From an uncultured Clostridia bacterium (GTDB lineage: Bacteria; Bacillota; Clostridia; Christensenellales; Aristaeellaceae): a stretch of 64,000 bases of DNA. Below are positions 53,816-63,430 of the stretch, piece by piece. Numbering within the stretch: position 1 is the first letter of the stretch; each line of letters starts with the position of its first letter. The stretch is taken from assembly GCA_946413245.1 (NCBI GenBank), contig CAMKJS010000003.1:18698-82697 (forward strand). Direction: 5' to 3'. Below the pieces are notes generated by a model, which saw only the letters and a list, made by a program, of their open reading frames with translations, had not been told where the DNA came from and made no database searches. The position numbers and the translations under genes are program-made.

Positions 53816-56800
53816 AGTCCTCGTACTTCAGGGAGAGATTGATGTTATAGTAAGGATCGCCGGAGGGAAGGAAGCGGGCGTTGCGGCGCCGGAAGACTTC
53901 GGCGTCTTCCGGATAAGAGGCAAACTCCCGGCCTACGTCGAAGAAGGTACGGCGCTCCGTGCCCATGCGCAGGCAGGCATGGGGCGTGAATACGTTGTAA
54001 TATCCTTTTTCCAGCAGGCGCAGGCACAGATCCGCGTCAAAGAGAGCATCCCGGTATTCTTCCGCGAAGCCGCCGGCTTCGCGGATTTTTTCCCGGGAGA
54101 CCATGAGCGCGTCCGTGATCGCGGAAACGTTCTGAACGACTTCGTTGCGGCCGAAATAGCCTTCTGTTTTTTCCGGATACAGGTAATAGGGCCGGCCGGC
54201 CAGTCCCTTCGGACCCATGCCGACGACCACGCCCACGTGCCGGATGGTCCGCTCCGGCAGCAGGATTTTCGCGCCGACGGCGCCGACGTGCGGCCGCTGG
54301 GCCAGGCTCAGCATTTCCCGCAGCCAGTTTCCGGACAGCGGTTCCGGGATTCCGTCCAGAAACAACATATATTCTTCGTCCGATTCCCCGGCGGCCCTGT
54401 TCCACAGGCTTCGCCGGGTTTCGTTTTTCTCCGGCTCCATCCGGTCTGCGTCCCCGGAGATTTCCCCGCCGATGACGGTCCAGGCGCAGTGCTCCCATCC
54501 GGCGCTCTCCCGGAGCCGGCGGAGCTTTTCCCCGATGTCCCCTGTTTCTTCGCGGGCGTCCAGGATTACCCGGACTCCCGGATTCCCCCCGATCGGATAC
54601 TGCACGTGATACATGGTCGGGAAGACGTCCGTACTCCCCACCCGGACATCCGGACCTGCTTCTTCCCGCAGGAAATCCCGGACTGCCCTGCGGCCGGCGT
54701 CGACAGCGTACTGCTTGTTTCCGATGTCCTCAGCCACGGAGCCGGACACGGAGCGCCAGCGATACAGCACCTTTGCAACATGAGCGATGCCCCGGGCCCG
54801 GCGGGTGAGCCGCAGGAACAGATCGTGATCCTGGCTGCCGTCATAGGCCTGCCGGAAATCGCCGGCCTGCGCCAGCAGGCTGCGGGAGAAGACGGTCAGA
54901 TGGCAGATGTAGTTGTTGGTATACAGCGTATCGGGAGAGAAAGAGGGCTTCCACCGGATGATCTCCGCCAGTTCCGGATCCTCCCGGCCGAAGATCATTT
55001 CGTCCGAGTACAGGAAATCCACGCCGGTCTTTTCGATGGCGGAGCGCATCTCGTACAGGGCATCGGGCGTCAGCAGATCGTCGTGATCCAGCAGGGCGAT
55101 ATAGTCCCCTTCCGCCATGCGGAGCGCGGCATTGGAGTTTTCCGAGATGCCGCCGTTCTTTTCCAGCTTCTGATATCGGATCCGTGAATCCTTCCCGGCG
55201 GCGGACAGGCAGTACGCTCCGACCTCCGGATGGTTTTCGTCGCTGCCGTCCGCGAGGCACAGCTCCCAGTCCGGATAGCTTTGCTGCCGGACAGAATCGA
55301 TCATCTCCCGCAGGAGATCCGGAGGCGTGTTGTACAGCGGTACGACGACGCTGAAACGGAGCGGCCGGGAGAAGGTTTCTTTCCGCTGCCGGTCGAGCTC
55401 CACCGGAGACACGCGGGTCCGCTCCGCGGCGCGGTTCGCGGCCTCCCGGGTTCCGAAGCGCAGAGCGGTCCGCCGGATCATTTCTCCCATGCCTTTTTCC
55501 CGGAGGAACTGCAGGGCTTTCGCGGCCGAGTGAGTTGCTGCGGACCGGGGAGACGGTTCTTTTTGGTCCGCCGATCCACCGCTGCTCCGGGCAGTCCAGC
55601 CGGTCAGGTTGCAAAGCTCTTCCGCGACGGTTTCCGGCCGGGCGGAAGAGAGGATGTGCCCCTTTCCGTACCTGGAGATCCGTTCCGCCGGCGCGCCGAT
55701 GTCAAAGCAGGCAGCCGGCATCTCCATCCGGAGGATTTCTTCTGTTGTAAAGCTGAAGGTTTCCGGGCAGACGGAGGGGATCAGGAATACGTCGATATCC
55801 TTTTCCAGCACGATATCCGGCAGATCCTCCTTCCGGTAAGGACCTGTCTTTTCGAACCGAGGGCCTGTCCGGAGCAGACCTTCGTCCTCGGAGCCGATCA
55901 GGACGATTTTCATATTCAGGCCGTTGGCTTCGAGATGATCCAGGAGATCCCGGACGATCCGCCGGCCTTTGTGATCGGACAGAACGCCGAGCACGCCGAT
56001 GTTCAGGGTGGACGTAGTCTTTTGCTCCCGATGGACGGGGTGTACGTATTCCACCTGATGCGGAACGACGGTGACGTTCGTCAGGTCCGGATACACATGG
56101 GCTATGAGATCCCGGGTGGATCCGGAAAACGCGCGGATTTCGTCACAGCCGCGGAGAAACCTTTCCCACCGGCGGCGCCAGACCTCGATGCAGGGGCAGT
56201 CGTATTCCGCGGGCCGGCCTTCCAGATCGAAATACCGGTCACAGTAAAACCCGTTTCCGTCGAACCCGAACTGTTCGTCCGCCGGGGAAAGGAGATAAAA
56301 ATCGGGACTGAGAAGGTAGTAGTCATGAACAGGGAGCACCATACGCGCGCCGGTTTGCCGCTTCAGCACCGCGATCAGGGGAAGCACGGAAAACAGCCGG
56401 GGCCAGGTGACCAGCTCGTTGACCCAGATCTGTTCGGCGCGACAGCCGGCCAGGATCGCGAAAAGCGGCTCAGGCCGGTCAGCCTGGAGAACGGGGAGCT
56501 CTTCCCGGCCCGGGCACTGCAGGGAGAAGTGTTTATCCGCCGCGTGATACCGCATGACGCAGACTGTTTTTCCCTGCTCCTGCCACTCCCGGACGCGATC
56601 GGACAGATAGGCTTCCGCCCCGCCTCCCAGCGCGTGGCTGAAAGCCAGGATCAAGCCGCGGGATTCGTCTTTCGCCAGGGCAGCCTGTACGGCCGCGGCG
56701 CCGGGAAGATCTTCGCCGGCTTCTTCCGGAATGATGTCCGCAGTGTTTTTCGAAGCCTTTTCAAGCTCCTCTTCACGGAGGAGGGCCTCCCGGACGACGT

Positions 56801-57221
56801 CCGGTTTGATGACGAGGTTACTGACGGGGATCGTGGCAGTGAGGCTGCCGCCGGCGATCAATCGCAGAAAAACCTGAAGATTCTGCCGCGGGAAGTCCCC
56901 GAGGCGGAAGGCCTGGGTGAAGCCGCAACGGGCCGCCGCCGGACAGCCTGTGGCTGCCGCTACATCCTCCCGGGCCTGAGTCCGGTTGGTAATTTCCCAT
57001 ATCCGCTCTTCGGCACCGCTCCGTACAACAAGCTCCAGCCGGCTGACCGGAAGCCGCGCGTCAAAAATCCACCCGCGGATCAGCAGCAGATCTCCCCGGA
57101 GGGAACACTCGTCCACGCTATACCGCAGGCAGAACTGCCTGTTTCGCAGAACACCGTTCACCGGCTTTCCGGACAGCAGGGACTGGCCTTCCCGGACCAG
57201 CTGCTTTACGCGATTGATCAT
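53799..57221 (-). CDS. Giant multi-domain glycosyltransferase (GT4 + GT2 + GT2-like)
   Basis: 1140 residues. N-terminal ~150 residues form a beta-rich domain (RGDLLLIRGWIFDARLPVSRLEL). Residues ~195-540 are a GT4-type GT-B fold (LILAFSHALGGGAEAYL, IGVLGVLSDHKGRRIVRDLLDHL, VFLIPSVCPETFSFTTEEILRMEMPAACFD). A GT2 domain starts at ~620 (FSVVVPLYNTPPDLL, EKNGGISENSN, LDHDDLL at ~713). A second, more degenerate GT2 unit follows (VGAVGAKILLPERTIRHVG at ~987, DALFDADLCLRLLEKGYYNV). The GT2 half closely parallels the 31.4 kb protein. Likely assembles a surface glycan in several steps. Last gene of the minus-strand run. Confidence 0.88.
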   Translation of the reverse strand: MINRVKQLVREGQSLLSGKPVNGVLRNRQFCLRYSVDECSLRGDLLLIRGWIFDARLPVSRLELVVRSGAEERIWEITNRTQAREDVAAATGCPAAARCGFTQAFRLGDFPRQNLQVFLRLIAGGSLTATIPVSNLVIKPDVVREALLREEELEKASKNTADIIPEEAGEDLPGAAAVQAALAKDESRGLILAFSHALGGGAEAYLSDRVREWQEQGKTVCVMRYHAADKHFSLQCPGREELPVLQADRPEPLFAILAGCRAEQIWVNELVTWPRLFSVLPLIAVLKRQTGARMVLPVHDYYLLSPDFYLLSPADEQFGFDGNGFYCDRYFDLEGRPAEYDCPCIEVWRRRWERFLRGCDEIRAFSGSTRDLIAHVYPDLTNVTVVPHQVEYVHPVHREQKTTSTLNIGVLGVLSDHKGRRIVRDLLDHLEANGLNMKIVLIGSEDEGLLRTGPRFEKTGPYRKEDLPDIVLEKDIDVFLIPSVCPETFSFTTEEILRMEMPAACFDIGAPAERISRYGKGHILSSARPETVAEELCNLTGWTARSSGGSADQKEPSPRSAATHSAAKALQFLREKGMGEMIRRTALRFGTREAANRAAERTRVSPVELDRQRKETFSRPLRFSVVVPLYNTPPDLLREMIDSVRQQSYPDWELCLADGSDENHPEVGAYCLSAAGKDSRIRYQKLEKNGGISENSNAALRMAEGDYIALLDHDDLLTPDALYEMRSAIEKTGVDFLYSDEMIFGREDPELAEIIRWKPSFSPDTLYTNNYICHLTVFSRSLLAQAGDFRQAYDGSQDHDLFLRLTRRARGIAHVAKVLYRWRSVSGSVAEDIGNKQYAVDAGRRAVRDFLREEAGPDVRVGSTDVFPTMYHVQYPIGGNPGVRVILDAREETGDIGEKLRRLRESAGWEHCAWTVIGGEISGDADRMEPEKNETRRSLWNRAAGESDEEYMLFLDGIPEPLSGNWLREMLSLAQRPHVGAVGAKILLPERTIRHVGVVVGMGPKGLAGRPYYLYPEKTEGYFGRNEVVQNVSAITDALMVSREKIREAGGFAEEYRDALFDADLCLRLLEKGYYNVFTPHACLRMGTERRTFFDVGREFASYPEDAEVFRRRNARFLPSGDPYYNINLSLKYEDWRPKV

Positions 57222-57249
57222 CTTCAGAGGCCTCCTTTGAGTCGGCGGT

Positions 57250-57702
57250 TCAGTTCCAGTCCTTTGGGCGGAAGAGCAGGCTGACGATTACGACGGCGCA
57301 GCCCACGGTGAGGCAGGCATCCGCCACATTGAAAACCGCAAAGCGGACGAACAGCAGTTCGATCATATCAGTTACCGTTCCGAAGAGCAGGCGGTCCGCC
57401 AGATTGCCCAGCGCGCCGCCCAGCATCAGCATGAGCCCCGTCATGGGCCAGGTTGCCAGCTGCTTTTTGCGCAGAAACCAAAACGCGGCAGCCAGGACTA
57501 CGATGCTAAGCACTGCCGGCAGCCAGGGGATTCCGCTGAGCAGGGAGAAGGCGATGCCTGTATTTTCGGTATGACGCAGCTGAAGGATGCCGGGAATCAG
57601 CACGAGACCTGCATCCGGCAGCGTGAGAGCCCAAAGCTTTACCGCCCGGTCTGCCGCGAACACCGCGGCGGCCAGGAGCAGCCAGGCCAGCTTGCGTTTC
57701 AT
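57250..57702 (-). CDS. lspA: Lipoprotein signal peptidase
   Basis: 150 residues from the ATG at 57702, which follows AAGGAG; longer upstream frames are discarded. Four membrane helices. The aspartic protease pair is D103 (GNLADRL) and D128 (FNVADAC), with NTGIAFSLL as further signature. It cleaves the signal peptide of prolipoproteins such as the PG-binding lipoprotein at 38.8 kb. It lies between the pseudouridine synthase and the giant glycosyltransferase. Confidence 0.95.
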   Translation of the reverse strand: MKRKLAWLLLAAAVFAADRAVKLWALTLPDAGLVLIPGILQLRHTENTGIAFSLLSGIPWLPAVLSIVVLAAAFWFLRKKQLATWPMTGLMLMLGGALGNLADRLLFGTVTDMIELLFVRFAVFNVADACLTVGCAVVIVSLLFRPKDWN

Positions 57703-57727
57703 CCCTTCGATGATCTCCTTTTCCTGT

Positions 57728-58621
57728 TTACTCGAATTCCGGGGGAACCGGGGCTTCAAAGTACATAGGCTCTCCGGTGCGGGGATGGGGGAAGCGCAGG
57801 GAGCGGGCATGCAGCATCAGGCGGGGCACTTTGAGCCCGCGGGGCTGGCCGTAAATCGGATCGCCGCAGACAGGGTGGCCGATGTGCCGCATGTGTACCC
57901 GGATCTGGTGGGTACGTCCCGTGAGAATCCGCACGTCCAGCAGGGTTGCGCCCCGCCGTTCCTCCAGCACTTTCCATTCCGTGACGGCTTCCCGGCCTTC
58001 CGGTACGACAGCCATTTTTTTCCGGTCTGTTTTGCTGCGGCCGATCGGCGCCTCGATCCGGCCTTCCGGCTCCTTCATAGTTCCTTCCACCAGGGCCAGG
58101 TAATGTTTCTCCACCCGGCGTTCCTGCAGCATGCGGCTCAGGGTTTCCTGGGCCGCGTCGTTTTTCGCTACCAGCATGACGCCGGAGGTGTCCTTGTCCA
58201 GCCGGTGTACGATACCCGGACGCAGTTCCCCGCCGATGCTGCCCAGGGAATCCAGCCGTCCCAGCAGCGCGTTCACCAGGGTGCCGTCCCAGTGCCCCGC
58301 GGCCGGATGGACGACCATTCCCGCGGGCTTGACGACCACCGCCAGATCCTCGTCTTCATACAGAATTTCCAGGGGAAGATCCTCGGGCTGCGGAACCGCT
58401 TCCCGGGGCGGGGGAATGCGAAGGGTTACGGACTTTCCGGGCCGGGGTTTTTCCCCGGCCTTGACGCATTCCGCGCCGTCCACCGCGCAGCAGCCTTCCG
58501 CCATCAGAGCGGCTACCCGGCTGCGGCTGAGGCCGGAGGCTTCGCTGAGCAGCACGTCCAGCCGCCGCCCGTCGGTGAGGCATTCAACCGTTTGCGCATT
58601 TTGATGAATGGGTTCTGCCAT
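57728..58621 (-). CDS. RluA/RluD-family pseudouridine synthase
   Basis: 297 residues from the ATG at 58621. An N-terminal S4 RNA-binding domain (~12-75: RRLDVLLSEASGLSRSRVAALMAEGCCAVDG) is followed by the catalytic domain with the conserved HRLDKDTSGVMLVAKN (Asp nucleophile), GRTHQIRVHMRHIGHPVCGDPIYG and LMLHARSLRFPHP. It isomerises uridines in 23S rRNA. The lspA-rluD neighbour pair is common in Firmicutes. Confidence 0.93.
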   Translation of the reverse strand: MAEPIHQNAQTVECLTDGRRLDVLLSEASGLSRSRVAALMAEGCCAVDGAECVKAGEKPRPGKSVTLRIPPPREAVPQPEDLPLEILYEDEDLAVVVKPAGMVVHPAAGHWDGTLVNALLGRLDSLGSIGGELRPGIVHRLDKDTSGVMLVAKNDAAQETLSRMLQERRVEKHYLALVEGTMKEPEGRIEAPIGRSKTDRKKMAVVPEGREAVTEWKVLEERRGATLLDVRILTGRTHQIRVHMRHIGHPVCGDPIYGQPRGLKVPRLMLHARSLRFPHPRTGEPMYFEAPVPPEFE

Positions 58622-58668
58622 GTTTAATCCTCTGCTTCCTGATTTATTCCCTCCGGCTCTTCGAGCCA

Positions 58669-58691
58669 CCTCCCCTTCCAAGAAGGGGAGG
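58669..58691. repeat. Short CCTCCCCTT hairpin repeat
   Basis: CCTCCCCTT (58669-58677) pairs with AAGGGGAGG (58683-58691). A sibling with AGCTCCCCTT / AAGGGGAGCC is at 63661-63684. This palindrome type is frequent in clostridial genomes. It lies between mfd and the pseudouridine synthase. Confidence 0.55.
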
Positions 58692-58764
58692 CTTTTGGCA
58701 AAGCGGAGTTGGTGGCAACTTGTCTTTTTACGAAAATGAGTTTTTCAGGAGTATCCCCCAAAAC

Positions 58765-61700
58765 TCATTGTACCACAGCGAGATCCGGGGCTTCGGCGGC
58801 AGCTTTGGCTTCCGCCTCAAGCCGGTCCAGGTTCGCTGCCAGCTTTTTCATGACCTTCAGGGCCTCGGAGAGGGCCTCCCGCTCCTGGAGGCGGGGATCC
58901 TTCAGCAGCAGGGCTGCGCCTTTGCGGGCGCTGAGTACCAGCCGTCCGTCCGTTTCAGACAGGGCCTGCAGGAAAATACCGGCTTCCGGCACATAGCGCT
59001 CGTCCAGGCGGAACACAAGGCCGTCCCGGCCGAAGGATACCTGACTGATGCCGGCCCGGTTGCACAGGGCCCGCAGCTGGCTCACGTCCAGCAGCGTTTC
59101 CGCCTGCAGCGGGAGATCGCCGTACCGGTCGATGAGCTCGTCGGTAATATCCGCCCGATCCTCGTCGGTACGGATGGAGGCGATGCGCTTGTACATCTCC
59201 ATGCGCTGCTTCTCGTCCGCCACGTAGTCTGAGGGCAGGAAAGCGTCCACCCGCAGATCCACCCGGGTCTCCAGCTCCCGTACGTCCCGGATGCCCTGGA
59301 CCTCGTTCAGGGTTTCCTCCATGAGCTTGCAGTACATGTCGTAGCCCACTGTGGCCAGATGCCCGTGCTGCTCCGGCCCCAGGATGTTGCCGGCGCCCCG
59401 GATTTCCAGGTCCCGCATGGCGATGCGGAAGCCCGCGCCGAATTCCGTGAACTCCCGGATGGCTTCGAGGCGCTGCTGGGCTGTTTCACTGAGGATATGA
59501 TCCGTACGTACGGTGAAATAGGCGTAGGCCTGGCGGCTGCTGCGGCCGACCCGGCCCCGCAGCTGATACAGCTGGCTGAGGCCGAAGCGTTCCGCGTCGT
59601 ACACGATGAGGGTGTTGGCGCTGGGCACGTCCAGCCCGCTTTCGATGATGGTAGTGCACAGCAACACGTCATAGCTGCCGGCGTAAAAATCCATCATCAC
59701 GTCCTCCAGGCTGTGCTCCCGCATCTGTCCGTGAGCCACGCCGATGCGGGCTTCCGGTACGAGCGCCCGGAGCCGCTCGAAAAACTGCCCGATGCTGCGT
59801 ACCCGGTTATAGAGGAAGTATACCTGACCGCCGCGGCCCAGTTCCCGCAGAATCGCATCCCGGATCAGGGCGTCGCTGTATTCCGTGACCAGGGTCTGCA
59901 CGGGGATCCGCTCCTCGGGCGGGGTTTCCAGCACGCTCATATCCCGGATGCCCGCCATACTCATGTGCAGGGTGCGGGGAATCGGGGTGGCGCTCAGGGT
60001 CAGCACGTCCACCTGGCGCTTCATATTCTTGATCAGTTCCTTGTGGGCCACGCCAAAGCGCTGTTCCTCATCCACGATGAGGAGGCCCAGGTCCCTGAAC
60101 TTCACGTCCTTCGCCAGCAGGCGGTGGGTACCGATCAGGATATCGATCTCTCCGGCGGCAAGGCGGGCGAGCACCTGCTTCTGCTCTTTCGCGGAGCGGA
60201 AACGGCTCAGGTAATCCACCCGGGCGCCGGTGCGCTGGAAGCGTTTTGATATCGTATTGTAGTGCTGCTGCACCAGTATGGTGGTAGGAGCCAGCAGAGC
60301 CACCTGTTTATTGTCCATCACGGCCTTGAAGGCGGCCCGGAGACTGACCTCGGTTTTGCCGTAGCCCACGTCGCCGCAGAGGAGGCGGTCCATGTTCCGA
60401 TCGCTTTCCATGTCCGCCTTGATTTCGCGTACGCTCTGCACCTGGTCCGGCGTGAGTTCATAGGGGAACTCGTCCTCGAACTCCCGCTGCCAGGCGGTTT
60501 CCGGGCTGAAGGCGTAGCCGGTCCGCTGATAGCGTTCCGCGTACAGGGCTTTCAGGTCGAAGGCCAGGGTTTTCAGGCTCTCCCGTACTTTGCCCTTCTG
60601 TCGGGCCCATTCGCCGCCGCCCAGGCGGTTCAGCTTCGGTGCCTGATTCGGATTGCCGATATAGCGCTGGACCCGGTCCAGCTGCTCCACCGGCACGTAC
60701 AGTTTGTCGTTGCCGTCGTAGTGAATCAGGAGGTAATCCCGCCAGGTGCCCTCGCTCTGAATCCGCGTGATGCCCCGGTAAATGCCTACGCCGTGGTCCT
60801 CGTGCACCACGTAATCCCCGACCTTCAGATCCGTGAAGGTGGAGATGCGTTCGCCGCTGGTGCGGCGGCTCTTACTCTTCCGGTAGCCCTCGCCCCAGAT
60901 GTCCGCGTCAGACACCACGGCCAGGCCGCATTCCGGCAGCAGGAAGCCCTTGCTCAGGGTGCCGGGAAGAATGACCGCCCGGTCAGGCGTGATCTCCGGC
61001 TCCTCCTCGCTGAAGCGGACGGAAGCCCCCAGCTCCTTCAGGTTTTCCTCCAGACGCCGGCCCCGGGCCGCGCCGCCGGAGAGCAGCAGCACCCGATAAT
61101 TTTTCTGTTTCCAGTTATCCAGGTCTGTTTTCAGGGATCGCAGCTGGCCGCTGTACCCCGGCAGCCCGGCGGCCTCCACGGTGACGGCGGTTTCCGGCCG
61201 GAAACCGCCCAGGCTCAGAAGCATCTCCGTCATCAGCCCGACGGGATACGCGTCCAGCTCCCGGCGGATATCCGCCCAGTTCCGCAGCAGGCTTTCCTGC
61301 TCCCGGACGGCTTCTCCCCGGGCCATGGCGGCGGCCAGATCCTCCGAAAAACCCTGCAGGCGTTCTTCTGTCCGCTCCCGCAGCCGGTCCGGCGCGTACA
61401 GCAGAATCAGGTCCGGCCGGTACCAGGCGGCGACGGAGGAGGTACGGTCCGATACCGCGGAAATCCAGGCCCGCATCCGGCGGAAGGGGATTCCCTCTTC
61501 CAGGCTGTCCGCGTCCGCGAGCAGCCGGCTCACGCGGCGGTCCATCTCGGCCCGCTCCGCTTCGTGATAGCTTTTTTCCACGGCTTTGGGGCCGATTTCC
61601 CGGTCGAACCAGGCTTCTTCGTCGTCCTCCGGCAGGGGAGGGAGATCGTCGAACAGCCTGGATTCCTCCGGCGCCGGCGCGGCAGCCCCCAGGGCCGCCC

Positions 61701-62415
61701 GCATCCGGCGGGCGGCTTCCGCCCATTCCTCCTCCGGCAGCAGGGCTTCGCAGGCCGGCGTCAGCTCGGTTTCCGGCAGATCCTCCTGGCTGCGCTGGCT
61801 GATGCAGTCAAAGGAACGGAGAGAATCCACCTCGTCGTCAAAGAACTCGATCCGGATGCCGTGGCTCAGGGCCGGAGGGTATACGTCCAGGATGGAGCCG
61901 CGCTGAGCGAACTGGCCCTTGCCCTCCACCATGGCCACCCGCTCGTAGCCCGTGCGCAGAAGGCGCTGCGTCAGGGAGGAGAGGGGGATCGTATCGCCGG
62001 GACGAAGGCGCAGGCGCAGCGCGGCGAAGGGCTCCGGCGGGCCCATGCGCAGGGACAGGGCTTCCGCGCTGGTGCAGAGAACCCGGCAGTCCTCGCTGCT
62101 CATGGCGGACAGGGCTTCCAGGCGGCGCCAGCTGCTCTCCAGGCTGCCCGCGGCGCGGGTCAGGTCAATTTCGCCGGCCGGGAGGAAGGCGCAGCCGTCC
62201 TGCAGCAGCTGGCGGACGTCGTCCGAGGCGCGGGCGGCTTTCAGATCGTTGTCCATCACCAGCATGACGCGGCGGTTCTGCCGTGCCAGAGAGCAGGCGG
62301 CGGCAGCGGCCAGGGAGGGGCTGATTCCGCTCAGGGCCACGGCGGTGCCCGGAGCGGCTTTCAGCAGCTCCGCGGTTCCGGGCAGATCCAGGTACTTCAG
62401 AATGGCTTCCAACAT
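58765..62415 (-). CDS. mfd: Transcription-repair coupling factor
   Basis: 1216 residues from the ATG at 62415 (AGAGGT 9 nt upstream; a start at 62439 is less likely). N-terminal UvrB-homology region, then the RNA-polymerase interaction domain (~545-615: DYVVHEDHGVGIYRGI), and a superfamily 2 translocase with Walker A GDVGYGKTEV at ~683, DEEQRFG and the helicase motifs TNTLIVYDAERFGLSQLYQLRGRVGR. The C-terminal TRCF domain ends near EAPDLAVVQ. It removes stalled RNA polymerase and recruits UvrA. It lies downstream of pth, as in many Firmicutes. Confidence 0.96.
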   Translation of the reverse strand: MLEAILKYLDLPGTAELLKAAPGTAVALSGISPSLAAAAACSLARQNRRVMLVMDNDLKAARASDDVRQLLQDGCAFLPAGEIDLTRAAGSLESSWRRLEALSAMSSEDCRVLCTSAEALSLRMGPPEPFAALRLRLRPGDTIPLSSLTQRLLRTGYERVAMVEGKGQFAQRGSILDVYPPALSHGIRIEFFDDEVDSLRSFDCISQRSQEDLPETELTPACEALLPEEEWAEAARRMRAALGAAAPAPEESRLFDDLPPLPEDDEEAWFDREIGPKAVEKSYHEAERAEMDRRVSRLLADADSLEEGIPFRRMRAWISAVSDRTSSVAAWYRPDLILLYAPDRLRERTEERLQGFSEDLAAAMARGEAVREQESLLRNWADIRRELDAYPVGLMTEMLLSLGGFRPETAVTVEAAGLPGYSGQLRSLKTDLDNWKQKNYRVLLLSGGAARGRRLEENLKELGASVRFSEEEPEITPDRAVILPGTLSKGFLLPECGLAVVSDADIWGEGYRKSKSRRTSGERISTFTDLKVGDYVVHEDHGVGIYRGITRIQSEGTWRDYLLIHYDGNDKLYVPVEQLDRVQRYIGNPNQAPKLNRLGGGEWARQKGKVRESLKTLAFDLKALYAERYQRTGYAFSPETAWQREFEDEFPYELTPDQVQSVREIKADMESDRNMDRLLCGDVGYGKTEVSLRAAFKAVMDNKQVALLAPTTILVQQHYNTISKRFQRTGARVDYLSRFRSAKEQKQVLARLAAGEIDILIGTHRLLAKDVKFRDLGLLIVDEEQRFGVAHKELIKNMKRQVDVLTLSATPIPRTLHMSMAGIRDMSVLETPPEERIPVQTLVTEYSDALIRDAILRELGRGGQVYFLYNRVRSIGQFFERLRALVPEARIGVAHGQMREHSLEDVMMDFYAGSYDVLLCTTIIESGLDVPSANTLIVYDAERFGLSQLYQLRGRVGRSSRQAYAYFTVRTDHILSETAQQRLEAIREFTEFGAGFRIAMRDLEIRGAGNILGPEQHGHLATVGYDMYCKLMEETLNEVQGIRDVRELETRVDLRVDAFLPSDYVADEKQRMEMYKRIASIRTDEDRADITDELIDRYGDLPLQAETLLDVSQLRALCNRAGISQVSFGRDGLVFRLDERYVPEAGIFLQALSETDGRLVLSARKGAALLLKDPRLQEREALSEALKVMKKLAANLDRLEAEAKAAAEAPDLAVVQ

Positions 62416-62473
62416 ACTCAAAAAACCTCTTACAGGCATCCCGGTTGGGGAATTCCGCTTCGGACACCACGCA

Positions 62474-62709
62474 AGCTCAAAGGTCGTAACTCCACGCAGT
62501 GGAGCTTACTCCCTTTCGCTTGACCTCAGCACTGACGAGACTCCCGACACAGTCGGTCGTCAGTGCTTTGCCTCTATCATTTTGAGCAGCGGTTCTAAGC
62601 TCTGTCTGCGGCTCTCGTTACCTCAATGGTCGCAACTCCATACTATGGAGTTTGCTCCCTTTCGGTTACACTCGCCGTCAATGCTGGTCGCATTGACGAA
62701 TCGCCTTGC
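62474..62709 (+). repeat. Two copies of structured repeat module A
   Basis: Copy 2 (62474-62572): CTCCAC-GCA-GTGGAG and CTGACGA/TCGTCAG enclosing CCGAC/GTCGG. Copy 3 (62622-62709): CTCCAT-ACT-ATGGAG and CGTCAATGC-TGGTC-GCATTGACG. Both keep a GTCGYAACTCCA start and a TACTCC/TGCTCC-CTTTCG centre. They fill most of the gene-free space between mfd and pth. Confidence 0.75.
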
Positions 62710-62744
62710 CAATCGCAAAGAACCGGCTAAATGATAAGGTCCTC

Positions 62745-62780
62745 AGTCGGAACACCCCGCCTGGACTGCCAGTTGCCTGT
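62745..62780 (+). repeat. Dispersed short repeat D, copy 2
   Basis: AGTCGGAACACCCC, then CTGCCAGTTGCC; matches the repeat at 43146-43180 with a few substitutions. Confidence 0.6.
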
Positions 62781-62827
62781 CTGGTGCCAATGGACTTTCA
62801 GGTTACACAGCTTGCGAAAAAAGAGTT

Positions 62828-63409
62828 TTATTGTCCCGATGCTGCCTTGCGCATGGCGGCGTCGATGCCGTGGCTGACCCATTCGAGGGCACAGTCGGCG
62901 GCGAGATCGAAGGCGGCGTTCATGGCGGGCTGCTCTTCGGGGGGATAGTGGCCCAGAACCCACGAAACCAGGTCTCCGCCCGCGGGGCGGTTGCCGGTGC
63001 CCACGCGGATGCGGGCAAAATCCGTGGTTCCCAGCCGTTCCGCCAGCGAGCGCATGCCGTTATGCGTGCCGGGGCCGCCGCTTTTGCGGACCCGCACCCG
63101 GCCCGGCGGGAGATCGATATCGTCATAGATCACCAGCAGCCGGTCCGGATCGCAGCCGTACCAGCGCAGGAGCCGCTGAACGCAGTCTCCGCTGGCGTTC
63201 ATGAAGGTCATGGGCCGGCAGAGAATGATTTTCTTCATCCCGTCGGTGCTCTCGGCTGTCATGCCTTTCAGCAGGAGCCGGTTCCGCGGCTGCACGCCCA
63301 GGGCTTTTTCCAGACGGTCCATCACGTCGAACCCGGCGTTGTGCCGGGTATGGGCGTATTCGTCCCCGGGGTTGCCCAGGCCCACGATCAGAAAGAGTTG
63401 TTTTTCCAT
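62828..63409 (-). CDS. pth: Peptidyl-tRNA hydrolase
   Basis: 193 residues. N-terminal LIVGLGNPGDEYAHTRHNAGFDVMD with the catalytic H23, then RPMTFMNASGDCV, VIYDDIDLPPGRVRVRKSGGPGTHNGMRSL and FARIRVGTGNRPAGGDLVSWVL. It frees tRNA from dropped-off peptidyl-tRNA. First gene of the minus-strand run pth, mfd, rluD-type, lspA, glycosyltransferase. Confidence 0.96.
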   Translation of the reverse strand: MEKQLFLIVGLGNPGDEYAHTRHNAGFDVMDRLEKALGVQPRNRLLLKGMTAESTDGMKKIILCRPMTFMNASGDCVQRLLRWYGCDPDRLLVIYDDIDLPPGRVRVRKSGGPGTHNGMRSLAERLGTTDFARIRVGTGNRPAGGDLVSWVLGHYPPEEQPAMNAAFDLAADCALEWVSHGIDAAMRKAASGQ

Positions 63410-63430
63410 ACAGTACCTCAGGTGAACAAG

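Noticed and set aside
60262..62523. 753-codon plus-strand frame opposite mfd
   Set aside because: Shadow of the high-GC mfd gene; composition (Arg/Gly/Ala/Gln) and absence of recognisable motifs show it is not coding.
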